A stretch of 64,000 nucleotides of DNA from Epichloe hybrida. Lineage: Eukaryota > Ascomycota > Sordariomycetes > Hypocreales > Clavicipitaceae. The notes beneath the pieces are model-generated. The model worked only from the letters and a program-made list of their open reading frames with translations, was not told where the DNA came from and ran no database searches. The DNA lies in contig JAFEKR010000044.1 of the NCBI GenBank assembly GCA_019022495.1, forward strand, positions 62,001 through 126,000. The letters are read 5' to 3'. Position 1 is the first letter of the stretch. Every line of letters begins with the position of its first letter. Shown one piece after another: positions 26,418 to 38,604 of this stretch. Made by a program: the position numbers and the translations under genes.

Positions 26418-26684
26418 TATTATAACTATGTTTAGGGAGATATAAATAAAGTAAAGGCTAAGGTTCTTAGTTATAGCTAGAGAGCTACTACTTAGGGGTA
26501 GGTGTATAAAGGTCTTAAACTCTAACCTTTTACATCTCTTATAGGTAGTCCTTATCTAAATACCTTACTACACACACATAGCTATCTAGTAGCTACTTAG
26601 TTATTTACGCAGGCTAAGGCTTACCTAAGGGCTCTATCATGTGACTGTCCTGTCCGTGACTCCCTAGCCTCCGTGCTCCTGACA
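26418..26684 (-). repeat. 5' LTR of Gypsy D
   Basis: A 267-bp partner of 18868-19134, ending CTCCTGACA and followed by ACAAG (26685-26689). Differences from the partner are transitions. Confidence 0.9.
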
Positions 26685-26689
26685 ACAAG

Positions 26690-29600
26690 TCCTAACCCCT
26701 TGTTAATAATAAAATCGCTTAGTATATAAAGAGCATTAGATTTAATAACAGCCCTAATAATATAGATAGGCTAGTACCTATAAGCTTCTTTATATATAAA
26801 ACCCATATTAATAGCAAGAAAACAGTTCAATTCCTAACAAGGCAAGTAGCGTATCATAGCCTAAGTAAAGAAAACCCCTTTCAGCAGGAACTTGTAAACA
26901 AGGCCCTAGTAACGTTTATATTAGAAGATTGCTATTCCTATGCGACATTCTAAGGGATTATGCCTAATACAGGAGCCGCAAAGTTCTTTACAGCAAGGCA
27001 CCCTTAATTTCTTACTTTATAACGTTAGATACCTATATTATAGCTTAATAAATTAATAGAGAAGAAGGTATTAGTTAGATTTAGCGTGGGAGACCTAATT
27101 ATTATACTTAGATTAGCTAAGGTGCCTACTCCCTTTAGAAACATTCTCTTTTAGGTTATCCCTATAAATACTCCTTTTCTCTTATCCCTTAATAATATAG
27201 ACTATCTAAAGATTAACTTTAATATCTCTAAGAACACGCTATAATAAGGAAACATTAGAGTCCCTATTATACGTAAATAGGGCCACGCCTAGATGCTTCT
27301 TATATAAAAAGAAGAAGCAGTTGCTTAGAGCTACCTTACAGAAGGCAAGCTATAGTAATTATATTGCTACTTTAGGCATTTATTAATTTAACATCTATAT
27401 AAGGTTCTTTGTAAATTAGGGTATAACATTAACATTAAAGCTATTAGGGAGCTAATAAGAATCTGCCACTAATGCTAAATATATGTAAATAGCCCTAATT
27501 ACTTTAAGTTTACCCTTAAGAATAAGTATAGCTTTAATTATAAAGTAATAGTAAATATTTTCTACCTAGATAGTAACTGCCCTACACTCTACGCTATAGA
27601 TATGGCTATAGTGTTTAACATAGTAAAATTCCTTAATAATATCTCTGCAAAAACAACCTAGGAAGCCCTCTAAATATACTAGATTAATGCTTACCTAGGC
27701 CCCCTAGACTTTATTATTATAGATGCTAGGATAAACTTCCATAGCAATAAATTTAGATAATTTATAGCTTTAATATTAATTTTAATTAAGGAAGTCCCTA
27801 TTAAGGCACACTATAGCATAGGGAAGGTTAAAAGGTATTATAAGCTACTCTAAAAAGCCTATAATATAATTAGATATAAATGCCCTATAACGCTAGAACC
27901 TATTACCCTTTAAATAGTAATTAAGGCCCTAAATAATACTATAGGCCCTAATAGCCTTATCCTAACCCTCCTTATCTTTAGAGCCTACCTACGTATAATA
28001 AATAAGTCCCTACTATTACCTAATATTATATAGTATATAATTATAGTATAGAAGGCTACTAAAGAGATTAAGAGACTTCACACTATCTAGAAGGTTAATA
28101 AGGCCCTTACTAAATATAATAGCCTAAATACCTTAAAGACCCTTAGCCTACTACTTAGATTAAAGGTTAAGGTCTAGTAAGAAGGCAAGGGATAGGTAGG
28201 TCTATATAAGCTACTAGTAATTACTAGAGAAAGCTATATACTTAATATACCTAGAGGCCTAAAGACCTTTAGATTAATATCTATTAAGCCTTACTATAAT
28301 AATCCTAGTGTAGAGAAGATAGTAAAGCTTAGTAAAGAGAAAGGAGAAAAAAGGTAAGAGGCTTATAATAAGAATATAGTACTACTAATACTACTAAAGC
28401 AAGGATATAGAAGGCTATAGAAGAACCCTCCTATAATGCCTTAAGGTGCTAATACCTTCCTATTAGTAAAAGAACATAGTAACCTAGCTCTTATAATTAA
28501 GCTATGTAAGGAAGGAATTATTAAGACCCCTAGTAAACTATTTAAGCTATTAATAAAAGCGGAGATTAATACTTTAATTAAGTAAGGTGTGTTTAAATTT
28601 ATTATATTTAATAAGGAAGAACATAGTAGGATTCGAATCTTTAATTCCTAGACTATTAATAAGATTAAGGGTAAGATAATAGAACCCTATAAAAAGTCAT
28701 ACCTTATAATCTAAGGGTATGAGGATAAGGGGAAATAGGCTATTCTTACATAGGCCCTAACGATTTAACGCGTAAGCTAATGTCTTATCCTTACAATAGC
28801 CCTATTAGTAAGATTAAGGAAATTCCTTATCTAGCTAAGAGATATCTATTAGGCTTATATATAGGCCTATATATTACTAGAGCGGCTAATCCTAGCGCGC
28901 TTGCTAATTTAGATATAGTATCTTTACTTACCTAGTATAATCTTAAGGGTTATAAAACCCCTATACAGGCTCGTAGAGGTAGGAACACACTAGTAGGTTA
29001 TATATTATAAGTATTACAGAGAGAACCTCTAGATAGAAACCTCTACATATAATCTATACTTACTTATAACTATAAAGGAAAGCCCTAACTTTGCCTATAT
29101 TAGAATATAGACTAATAATATAATTAGCCTCTTAGATAAGAAGTTCTCTAAGAAGGAAGAGACCTAGCTTACTATAGTAAGCTTTAACATAAAGCTAAAG
29201 TAATTCCTAACTTAGGACTACCCTCTCACATTTAATAGTAGTATTATCTTACTAAAGAATAATGCTATTAAGATCTAGTAAAAAGGGCAAAGTAATAAGT
29301 TAAAGTTAGTTCTAATAACTAACTTAAAGCGTAAATACATTAAGTAAAGGGCCTAAGGCATATATATTACCTTAATTTACTAACTAAAGGCTTACTTTAA
29401 CCTATCTATTACTATATAACACTAAAAGCTAACCCTAGAGGACATAAAAGCCCTTAATTACTACCTAAAGTAGCAGATAGATTACCTAGAGAGAGGTCTA
29501 ATGTTTATCCTAATTAACCTTAAGAAAGCAAAGCTCTTTACCTTTATAGATAAATCCTTTACTAATAACTAGGACCTATTCTTATAACTAGGATATATAC

Positions 29601-30830
29601 TTATCCTAGTAAACAAAGACTACACTAATAGCAAGTTTATAATTAAAGGTAATATTATGCACTTTAGCTTAACAAAGAGTAAGAGAGTTACGCAAAGCAT
29701 GCTTACCTTAGAAGTCTATAGTATAGTAGCTAGTGTTAATATAGCTTATATAATTATAACTACCCTAAACTTAGTTACTAACTAACTAAAGCTCCTAAAG
29801 ATCCTAGTTATTATATATATAGATTTATACTCCTTATATAAGTGCCTTATTAAGCTTAGTATAATAAAGGAGAAACGCCTAATAATTAATATTATAGCCC
29901 TTTAATAGTTATATAAACACTAAGAACTCTATAAGATCTAATAGATTAATAGAGAGGATAACTTAGCTAATACCTTTATAAAAGCATTACCTAATAAGGC
30001 CCTTAAGAGCTTTATCTTAACTAACTAGATAACTATCTAGATAAAGGGATAGGTTACCCGCGTATAATATATATATAGTAAGAGGAAAAGGTAATTCTCT
30101 AGGAGGGTAGCTATAGGGACAAGATAGCAATACACAGGGGATTTACGCCCCTATAGTTAATATCCCTAGTGGCTATAACTACGCTAGCTTACTAGGCCCT
30201 CCTAGTAAACTATAGAAATTAATAGTAGTGTATAAGAGAATAAAGGTATTACTAAGGAAGAGGAAGATGTTATATACACGCTATAGTGTGGTATATATGT
30301 TATTTTAAGGAAAAGAAAGGATTTAGAAGGACTTACTTATCCTTACATAAGCTTATAGGCTAAGTGAGATTGTTATTTCCCTTTTATTAGTAATTATATG
30401 CCTAGATAGGTAATAAGTTCTTTTCCTTATATCCCTTGTTAATTACATTCTTAATCTATCTTTCCTTTTTTTATTTCTATGATTAATATCGCGCGTTAAT
30501 AATTATATTAAAAGAGAGAAGTTCTAGTATTAGAACAAAGGTGATATTAATTGCGTGTCATAGCCGCAATTACCTAGCAAAAGCTTAGGCCGCGCGTGGG
30601 CCCCACACGTAACCCATAACCTAGCACGTTAATTGGCTAGGAAATATAGGGATATAAACACGTAACCCCTTTTCCCTTTATGTATTATAACTTCTAGCTT
30701 TTTACCTCTCTTTTCCTATAACTTAATTATGATAATAGACAACGCAGCCTAGAATAGATAATCGATGACGATACTATTCTTCAGGCTCACAACTGTATTA
30801 CATTGAATTCAATACCCTGTGAATCCAACA
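26690..30830 (+). mobile_element. Copia element B, segment 3: protease to 3' LTR
   Basis: The rest of plus-strand Copia B. The retropepsin box near 26960-26985 reads I-M-P-N-T-G-A-A, with the catalytic Asp changed to Asn. Integrase occupies about 27400-28300. The RT entry motif lies near 28680-28730 (PYKKSYLII-stop-GYEDKG). RNase H lies near 29545-29620 (SFTNN-stop-DLFL-stop-LGYILIL). The 303-bp 3' LTR is 30528-30830, ending AATCCAACA, followed by GGTCC (30831-30835). With its inserts removed the element is about 6.8 kb. Confidence 0.85.
30528..30830 (+). repeat. 3' LTR of Copia B
   Basis: A 303-bp partner of 9197-9499, starting TATTAGAACAAAGG and ending GAATCCAACA. Both copies show independent C/T and G/A changes. 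Confidence 0.92.
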
Positions 30831-30835
30831 GGTCC

Positions 30836-31998
30836 TTTTAGACTATTATAACTTATAGACCTTTATAAGGTAGTAGAAGCTAAATAGAAGATAAGTATAA
30901 TAGTGTATGTTTCTCTGCCCTTTTTATTTTATAATTAAGTATAGACTAGGGAAGAGTAACCCTATGGATATACTATTAAGAAGGTTTAATTATAAGGGTA
31001 AACCTATATTAAATAAGGCACTCCTACTAGAGCTTTAAAGGAAGATAGTAAATGTCTTTATAGTAAAAGAAAAAGTACTAATATATTAAAGAAGTTATAG
31101 TATAATACTAGTCTTAGAACTTACTAAGGTAAGAGTAGCCTAGGTAAAAGGCTAGTTAGCTACTATAGATTTAGTAATAGGTTAGCTAAATAATAGTGAT
31201 TTTAAGAAGAAGGTAGTATGTGTTTAAGATATTAGTATAGTATAAGTAATCTAGGGGGCTATTATATTACTAAATCCTTACTAATTTATAGTAAATAAAC
31301 TATTAGTATAACTACTATAGAAGGCATAGGACTAAGATTTAGATTTATAAAAGCATAAAGGTAAGGTTAACTCCTAAGTAAAAGGGAGGGGAAAAGCTAG
31401 TTTATAGTTATATAGTATAAGGGGCCTTCTAATATATAAAGACTAGGTAGTTATTCTATAGGAGCTTATCTTATAATAGGAGCTTTTATAGCTATACTAT
31501 AATAATTTATTAGTAAGTTACTTTAGGACTAAACACACTTTTAAACTACTAAAATATTATTATTAGTAGCTAGTAATAAGTAAAGCTATTTTAGACTATA
31601 TATCTAGCTATAGAGTGTGCTAGCGTGTGGTAGCTAGAAGGCACTGCCTATATAGAAGCCTTGAATTATTACTAATACTAAGGTAACTATAGGTAAAGAT
31701 CTTAATAGATTTTATTATAGGATTACTACTAGTATAGCTAGGTAACTAAGAAACTAATATAATCCTAGTAATTATAGACTAATTTACTAAGTACTTTATC
31801 TTCCTCCTTATATAAACTATAATTAATGTAGCTAAATTAGTAAAGCTATTTTATAAGGAGATTAAGTTATAATTTAAAGCACTAGAGGGTATTATATCTA
31901 ATAGAGGATTAGTATTTATAAGCAAATTCTAGTTAGAGGTATACTATTAGTTATATATAAAGTAAAGGCTTTTAATAGTGTTTTACCCCTAAACTAAT
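30836..31998 (+). mobile_element. Gypsy element A, segment 2: RNase H/integrase
   Basis: The middle piece of Gypsy A, resuming after Copia B. It covers the end of RNase H and the start and core of the integrase, with in-frame stops throughout. Gypsy E, a member of the same family, entered in reverse orientation at 31998/31999 with the duplication CTAAT (31994-31998 and 38600-38604). Confidence 0.8.
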
Positions 31999-32200
31999 TG
32001 TGAGAACAAAGGGATAGCTAGGCAAGAGGTATAGGGGCGTTTGTATATTGACTGAAGCTTACTAGGTCTAAGTGTGTTATGCGTGCGAGTCGCTAACTTA
32101 TAGGTAGTGACTTGCCAGTGTTACGTAGACCTAGCCCTAGGGCGTGGTGCGCTTACCTAGTAGTGTACTAGCGCGCTAGTGTTATAAGTAAGGCCTTATA
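31999..32200 (-). repeat. 3' LTR of Gypsy E
   Basis: A 202-bp LTR, TGTGAGAACAAAGGG to GGCCTTATA on the plus strand. It is the reverse complement of the LTR type found in A and pairs with 38398-38599. Confidence 0.9.
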
Positions 32201-35200
32201 ATTACCCCCCTACTTTTAGCTAGGCTCCTGAATGGCTTTTAGTAAGTACTATATAGCTATTCGCTAAGTAGTAGCTATACTAAAATAATAATAAATAATA
32301 TTAGTGTTTAAGTATAAATTCACTTATAACTCCCTATTATATTACTAACTTTTCCCTTTCTTATCCATAGTAAACTTTTTCCTAGATACTATTATATTAT
32401 TAGTTACTATAACTTTACCTTCACCACTTACCTTATTATTAGAATAGAATTAGATAGGAAAAGCATTAAGAGCGTTATTATTATAGCTATCCCTAATATC
32501 TATTTAAGAGGATATTCCTATATACATTATCTGCGCATAGGTTACGCAGACTTTAAGAAGAATCCTCTAGCTAAGCCTAATATCCCTTAGATTAACTGTT
32601 AATTCCCTAGCGCGCTAACCGCTGTTATTAAAGGGAAACATTCAAAGCATTATATCTAGTGTGTTAAACGTAGCAATACTTATAAGATAGTAAGTACATT
32701 ATATTCTTTACTCTTTCAGTCCCTAATTGCCTATATCTCTCTAGGTAATACTAACTATATAAGGGGATTTTCTAGATCTTCTTACTATCCTTAATTAGGT
32801 AAAAACTTTAATAGATACCCTAAGTAATTAGGACCCTAATAACCCTAATAATTATATATTTTCCAAGGTAACTCACCACTGTTTTAGCACTTATTATCTA
32901 AACCTTATTTTAAGGTTTAATCACGCTAACATGGCTTATTATGTTTCCTTTAGTTTAACTAGGGCCACTAAGGTCTATTAGGTATGTTTTATTATATATT
33001 CTCTAGACCTTCGCTTACTTCTTAGGTAGGCTGCTTCGGCCGCGTATAATTAGTATATTATTTTACACTAGTAACTTTTAGTTACTATATATCCTACCCC
33101 TGCCCTAGGGATTATAAGTTATTACTTCTCCTTTACTACCTATTTACTAACTTTTATAGCTAAATTACACTATATATTATAATTCCTAGAAGAGAAAAAT
33201 AACTTTATAGCTATAATATTATAATCTAGGATTTATGCCCTAGGGGGTGGCAAAGCACTAGTTTTTCTAGGTAATAGAGGTGGTGGTTTAGGAGGACGAG
33301 AGTAAGGGCACTAAGTACCTCCTTTATAATAGTGTTGTTTTAACGTATAAGGGGGTAACTATAGAAGGGTTTCCTATAAGACTCCCCTCCTTATAGGTAT
33401 CTTTTCTTTTATTATTTAGCAGATAGTCTAATAAGAGTTTTAATTAGAGTGTGATAGTAGCTAATAAGGCTAGGCCTTTTTTGTAATTACCTTATCCCTT
33501 ATTACTTATAACTTAATTATATCTTGCTATGCTTTTTACTTATTTTACTTTAATAGAAAGCTTAAATTATGTATTAAGCGCCTTCTATGTCTTCTAACAC
33601 TACCTATTAATTATATTCGCTTAGCTAGCCCTTCTATTTCACTAGGTATTTATTACCTTTACGTATCTTCCTATAATCCCTAACTTCTTTAACTTTAAAC
33701 TTATTATTATTATCTTTAAGGTCTAGCATTAGCATATCCTTATCTAGGGCGTCTTCCTAGTAATTCTATAGCTCCAATAGGCTAATATAGAACACATTAT
33801 GTAGTTAGCTATACTTATTAGGTAACACTAGTTAGTATACTTATTTACCTATAGCGTTAAGTATCTAAAATAGCCTAATAAATCTTAGGTTTAGCTTCTA
33901 TTTCACGTCCTTAAGCCTAATGTTTTTCGCTAATAGTAGTACTAAGTCTTCTCTTTTTAAGGTCATTAGCTAATATCTCTAGTTATAGTACTTCGCCTAC
34001 GCTTTAGTAGCCCTTACTTAGTTATACGCTAGTTTCTCCCTAACCTCATGTAGCTTTTTAACACACATATAAGCCTCTAGGACCTCCCCCTCTATACTCT
34101 TACTCTTAAGAGTAAGGCAAAACTTAGGTAAATAGCCTATAAGAGTATAGTTAGGGGAGTAGCCTATTATCCTATTAATAGCATTATTACATGTAAATTA
34201 GGCCATTAGGAGTAGCTTTAGCTATAGTTATTAGTTTTCTTTAATAAAACATTATAGGTAATGCTTAAGCACCTAATTCGTCCTCTCTATTTACCTATTA
34301 GTTTAGGGGTGAAACACTATTAAAAGCCTTTGCTTTATATATAACTAGTAACATACCTCTAACTAGAATTAGCTTATAAATACTAATCCTCTATTAGACA
34401 TAATGCCCTCTAGCGCTCTAAATTATAGCTTAATCTCCTTATAAAATAACTTTACTAATTTAGCTATATTAATTATAGTCTTTATAGGAAGGAAGACAGA
34501 GTACTTAGTAAATTAGTTTATAATCACTAGGATTACGTTGGTTTCTCACTCACCTAGCTACACTAGTAGTAAACCTATGATAAAGTTTATTAAGATCTTT
34601 GCCTACAGTCGCCTTAGTATTAGCAGTAATTTAAGGCTTCTATAGGGGCGGTGCTATCTTACTATAACGCACTAGCATACTTTACAGCTAGATATATAGT
34701 CTAAAATAGCTTTACTTATTACTAGCCACTAATAGTAATGTTTTAGTAGCTCTAGAGTATATTTAGTCCTAAAGTAACTTACTAATAGATTATTATAGTG
34801 TAGCTATAAAAGCTCCTATTATAAGATAGGCTCCCGCGGAATAACTACCTAGTCTTTATATATTAGGAGGCCCCTTACGCTACGTAACTATAGACTAGCT
34901 TTTCCCCTCCCTTTTACTTAGGAGTTAACCTTACCTCTACGCTTTTATAGATTTAAATCTTAGTCCTATGCCTTCTATAGTAGTTACGCTAATAGTTTAT
35001 TTACTGCGAATTAGTAAGGATTTAGTAATATAATAGCCCCCTAAATTACTTATACTATACTAATATCTTAAACACACACTACCTTCTCCTTAAAATTACC
35101 CTTATTTAGCTAACCTATTACTAAATTTACAGCAGCTAACTAGCCTTTTACCTAGGCTACTCTTACCTTAGTAGGTTCTAAGACTAGTGTTATACTATAA

Positions 35201-38200
35201 CTTCTTTAATATATTAGTACTTCTTCTTTTACTATAAAGATATTTACTATTTTCCTTTAAAGCTTTAGTAGGAGCGCCTTATTTAATATAGGTTTGCCCT
35301 TATAATTAGACCTTCTTAATAGTATATCTATAGGGTTACTCTTCCCTAGTCTATGCTTAATTATAAAATAGAAAGGGCAGAGAAATATACACTATTATAC
35401 CTATCTTCTATTTAGCTTTTACTACCTCATAAAGGTCTATAAGTTATAATAGTCTAATAAAACCTCCACAGGTATCTCCACACCTTTAATATAATATTAC
35501 TAGTATTTAAATAACTTTACTATAGCAAGTAGCTCTTAATTAGCTATGCTATAGTTACGTTTAGTATCTATAAACTTCCTTAACTAAAAAGCTACTAGAT
35601 ACTAACAGCCCTTATTGTCTTACTAAGATAGGATTCCTACTATTACGAAAATCAAGGTATTTATCTTAATACACACTGCCTAACTTAGGTTATAGTGTTA
35701 GAGTAGAGGCGCTTGCTAAAAGGTATCTTTTAGCTAGTTAAACACTAACCGCTCCTTTTCTCCGAATATAAACCTCCTAGTTTAGATGCTATTTTAACTA
35801 CCTTTTATTAATACGTAAAGAGATACTATAATTCTAGAGTATTTATAGATAAACCATTAGTAAAAGTTATAGAACCTAAGAAATAACTATATATCCTTAA
35901 AACTTATTAGCTCCTTCTATTCTCTAATTATATTAACCTAGTAAGTATCTATTAATATCCTATTAATAAAGAGAATAAACCCTAGGAATTCTACTAATTC
36001 CTTATAGAAAGAGCACTTAGAGGGTTTTATATATAACTCTGCTAACCTTATATATTTAAGGACTTACTTAATGTATTTAGTGTGCTTCTCCTTTATCTTA
36101 GAGAAGATTAAGATATTATCTAAATACACTACATAAATAGTGTTAACTAGCCTATGCAGCGCTTTATAAATATAACTCTAGAAAGTAGCTAGGGCATTTA
36201 TTAACCTAAAAGGTATTATAAGGTACTTGTAGTGCCTATAATGTATGTAAAAAGCTATCTTCTATTTATTGCCTTCTTTAATGTGAATTTAGTAGTACAC
36301 GTCCTTAATATTAATCTTAGAAAAGAAACAAGCCCCTTAGCATCAATTAAGGATCTCCAAAATCAGGGGGAGAGCGTAGTAATTCTTCTATGTTACCTTA
36401 TTAAGTCCTTAATAGTTAACGCATAGCTGTAGCGTTCTATCCTTCTTTAGCATAAATAGGATAGGCACGCCTGCTAGGCTCTTTAAGGGTCTTATCTAGC
36501 CTTTCTTTAGGTTATTATTAATATATTCCTAGAGCTCCTTAAGTTTACTTTAGGAGAGAGAATAGATTAGTCTATATAGGGGTGTAGCTCCTAGTATAAG
36601 ATTAATTACATAGTTAGTTAACTTCTTTAATAGGAGGCTCCTTGCCTTATCTAATATAAACATATTTTTAAATTTATATAGTTTCTCTAGGATATCTTTA
36701 ATAGTCCTATATGCTTTTGCCTCCTCTTTGTCTTTAAGAGGGATAAACTCATTTTCTATTATACCTATAATAGTATATATGATTATCTTGTTACGCATTA
36801 CCTTTATAAACTTACAGGGAGTTAGTAGCAAAAAGGCTACCTTTCTCTTTTTAAACCACTATTCTCGCGAGTGTAAGTAAAGATATACGTGTTCTTTTGT
36901 AAGCGTGTGCATTCTAATTAATACAGGGCTTCCCTTTACTCTTAGGTCCTTATTAATAGCTATATATAATAACTTAAGGTCTCTCTCTTCGCCTTATAAA
37001 TCTTTGATTAAAATAGGCACCTTATAGACACTATATTAGGGGACTATCAAAACCCCTACTACCTTTAAGATAGGTGTTATAGCCTTAGCCTAATTAAGCT
37101 TATAAGTCTGTGCGAATTAGGCGCTTATAATATTAATCTTAGCGCAACTATCAAGATCCGCTGCCGTTTCGATGTCTTTATACCTATGGATAGTAACTAG
37201 TGTGTGGAATTAGCGTCCTACTAGTACCCTAGTGTCTAAGGCAGAGGTAAGGGCTTTTACTTCTATCTCTAGGAGTTTTCCTAACCTTCTTATTAGTCTT
37301 TCCTTAGCTTGTTATAATTATAGAAGAAATGCTCTGTATTACCATAGTTATAGCACTATTTTCTTCCTTATAGTCTATCATTATTTAGGTAAGTAGCTAG
37401 GGTCTTTTCCTTATCCTTATCCTTATCTCTTTAGTCCCTATTTAGCTAATACCCTCGTAGGGAGTTATGTCTTTAGTATTAAGCCACCTTATATAGCCCC
37501 TTCTCTTCTAAATTGTTTAGCTTTTGCTTATTCTTTAATATTACCTCCTAGAATCGCTAGGTAAGTTATATAATATCTTCTCGTGTTAGACTAGTAATAT
37601 CCGCGTGTAAGTTAATGTAATCTTATAAGTTAGGAAGTAATTTTACAAAGAATATAAGAGTATAGGTCTTTTCTAGAGCTTATTCTAGGTGTTTCTCTAG
37701 CGAATCTAAGTAAATACTAAACTTAATAGAACTCTAGCCCTCCTTTTGCTTCGTGTTTTCTAGCTACGTAGCTATTTATGTATTATAACTTACAAAGTCT
37801 TTAAGTAGCGTAAGGGTCTAGTCTTAGAACTTATCCTAGTTATCCTTAGGATAATCCTAACTATTAGCTAGTTATTCTTTGATGTATTAGTCCTATCTAG
37901 CCTAATAGTTTGTATATATGTGGTTAAGTGTAAAGAGGATTTTTTGGTTATTTTAGTAATACTTCTTCTTCGCCCCCTTAAAGGCATAGCTAAGGTTATT
38001 AAGCTATATCTTATGCTTCTACAGGTTTATAAGGTGTTAGAGTTCTATAATATTTTAGACCTTAACTTCTTAGCTACTAAGGCTTAAGGATAAACTATCC
38101 TTTTAGCCCCTTTTTGCTAGTCCTTTGTAAGATTATATTAAGTTAGTAAGCTCCTTTTCTTAATCCTATAGTTCCTTAAGTTACTTAAGCTAGGTAATTT

Positions 38201-38397
38201 ACTCCCTAACTACTACCTTTTTTACTACTATAGTAAAGGGTATAGCTTTAGATAGGGTTATAGAATGTAGCATATCCTTAGCTATAGTATTACTATTATC
38301 TAGCTAATCCTAAGTAATATATAGTATAGTTCTAGTAGATTAGGTTATTCTCCCCCCTATATTACTCTTAGGTAGCTAGTAAGAGAAGCTTTAGAAT

Positions 38398-38599
38398 TAT
38401 AAGAATAAAGGGATAGCTAGGTAAGAGGTATAGGGGTGTTTATATATTAACTAAAGCTTGCTAGGTCTAAGTGTGTTATGCGTGCGAGTTGCTAACTTAT
38501 AGGTAGTAACTCGCTAGTGTTACGTGGACCTAGCCCTAGGGCGTGGTGCGCCCACCTAGTGGTACGCTGGCGCGCTAGTGTTATAAGTAGGGCCTCACA
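38398..38599 (-). repeat. 5' LTR of Gypsy E
   Basis: A 202-bp partner of 31999-32200, starting TATAAGAATAAAGGG and ending GGCCTCACA, followed by the duplication CTAAT (38600-38604). Confidence 0.9.
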
Positions 38600-38604
38600 C
38601 TAAT

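Larger units (their letters stand above)
18868..26684 (-). mobile_element. Gypsy (chromovirus) element D, complete but RIP-dead
   Basis: A complete 7.8-kb Ty3/Gypsy element on the minus strand between 267-bp LTRs. Read leftwards, it has gag and protease (about 26400-24500), RT at about 24100-23830 (KWKIVFRYYYKHFKYLIMPF; the active box Y-L-D-D now reads Y-L-N-N near 23850), RNase H, integrase core at about 22130-21880 (SMDFIIGL, then a D-Y-G where D-R-G is usual), and a C-terminal chromodomain at about 21121-21180 (KYLVK-stop-KGY). A polypurine tract (TAGGGGGG on the minus strand) abuts the left LTR. About 1.85 kb (19135-20990) between chromodomain and 3' LTR has no recognised coding content. 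Confidence 0.9.
31999..38599 (-). mobile_element. Gypsy (chromovirus) element E, same family as A, reversed
   Basis: A complete 6.6-kb Ty3/Gypsy element on the minus strand with 202-bp LTRs closely related to those of A. From right to left: gag with a CCHC knuckle near 37300-37355 (C-Y-N-Y-G-N-T-E-H, second Cys lost), protease-RT linker (open frame 36550-36831), RT with Y-L-D-N at about 36105-36135, integrase, and a chromodomain near 33625-33665 (same K-YLVK-stop-KGW type as A). The polypurine tract abuts the left LTR. All pol domains carry RIP-type stops and catalytic-residue changes. Confidence 0.9.

Noticed and set aside
9500..30527. Single giant mobile element (for example a Starship) as the explanation of the repeat block
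   Set aside because: No tyrosine recombinase or cargo genes were recognised, and every segment is accounted for by ordinary LTR and TIR elements with matching target duplications.
36232..36426. Plus-strand ORF of 64 aa
   Set aside because: Antisense shadow of the reverse transcriptase region of Gypsy E.
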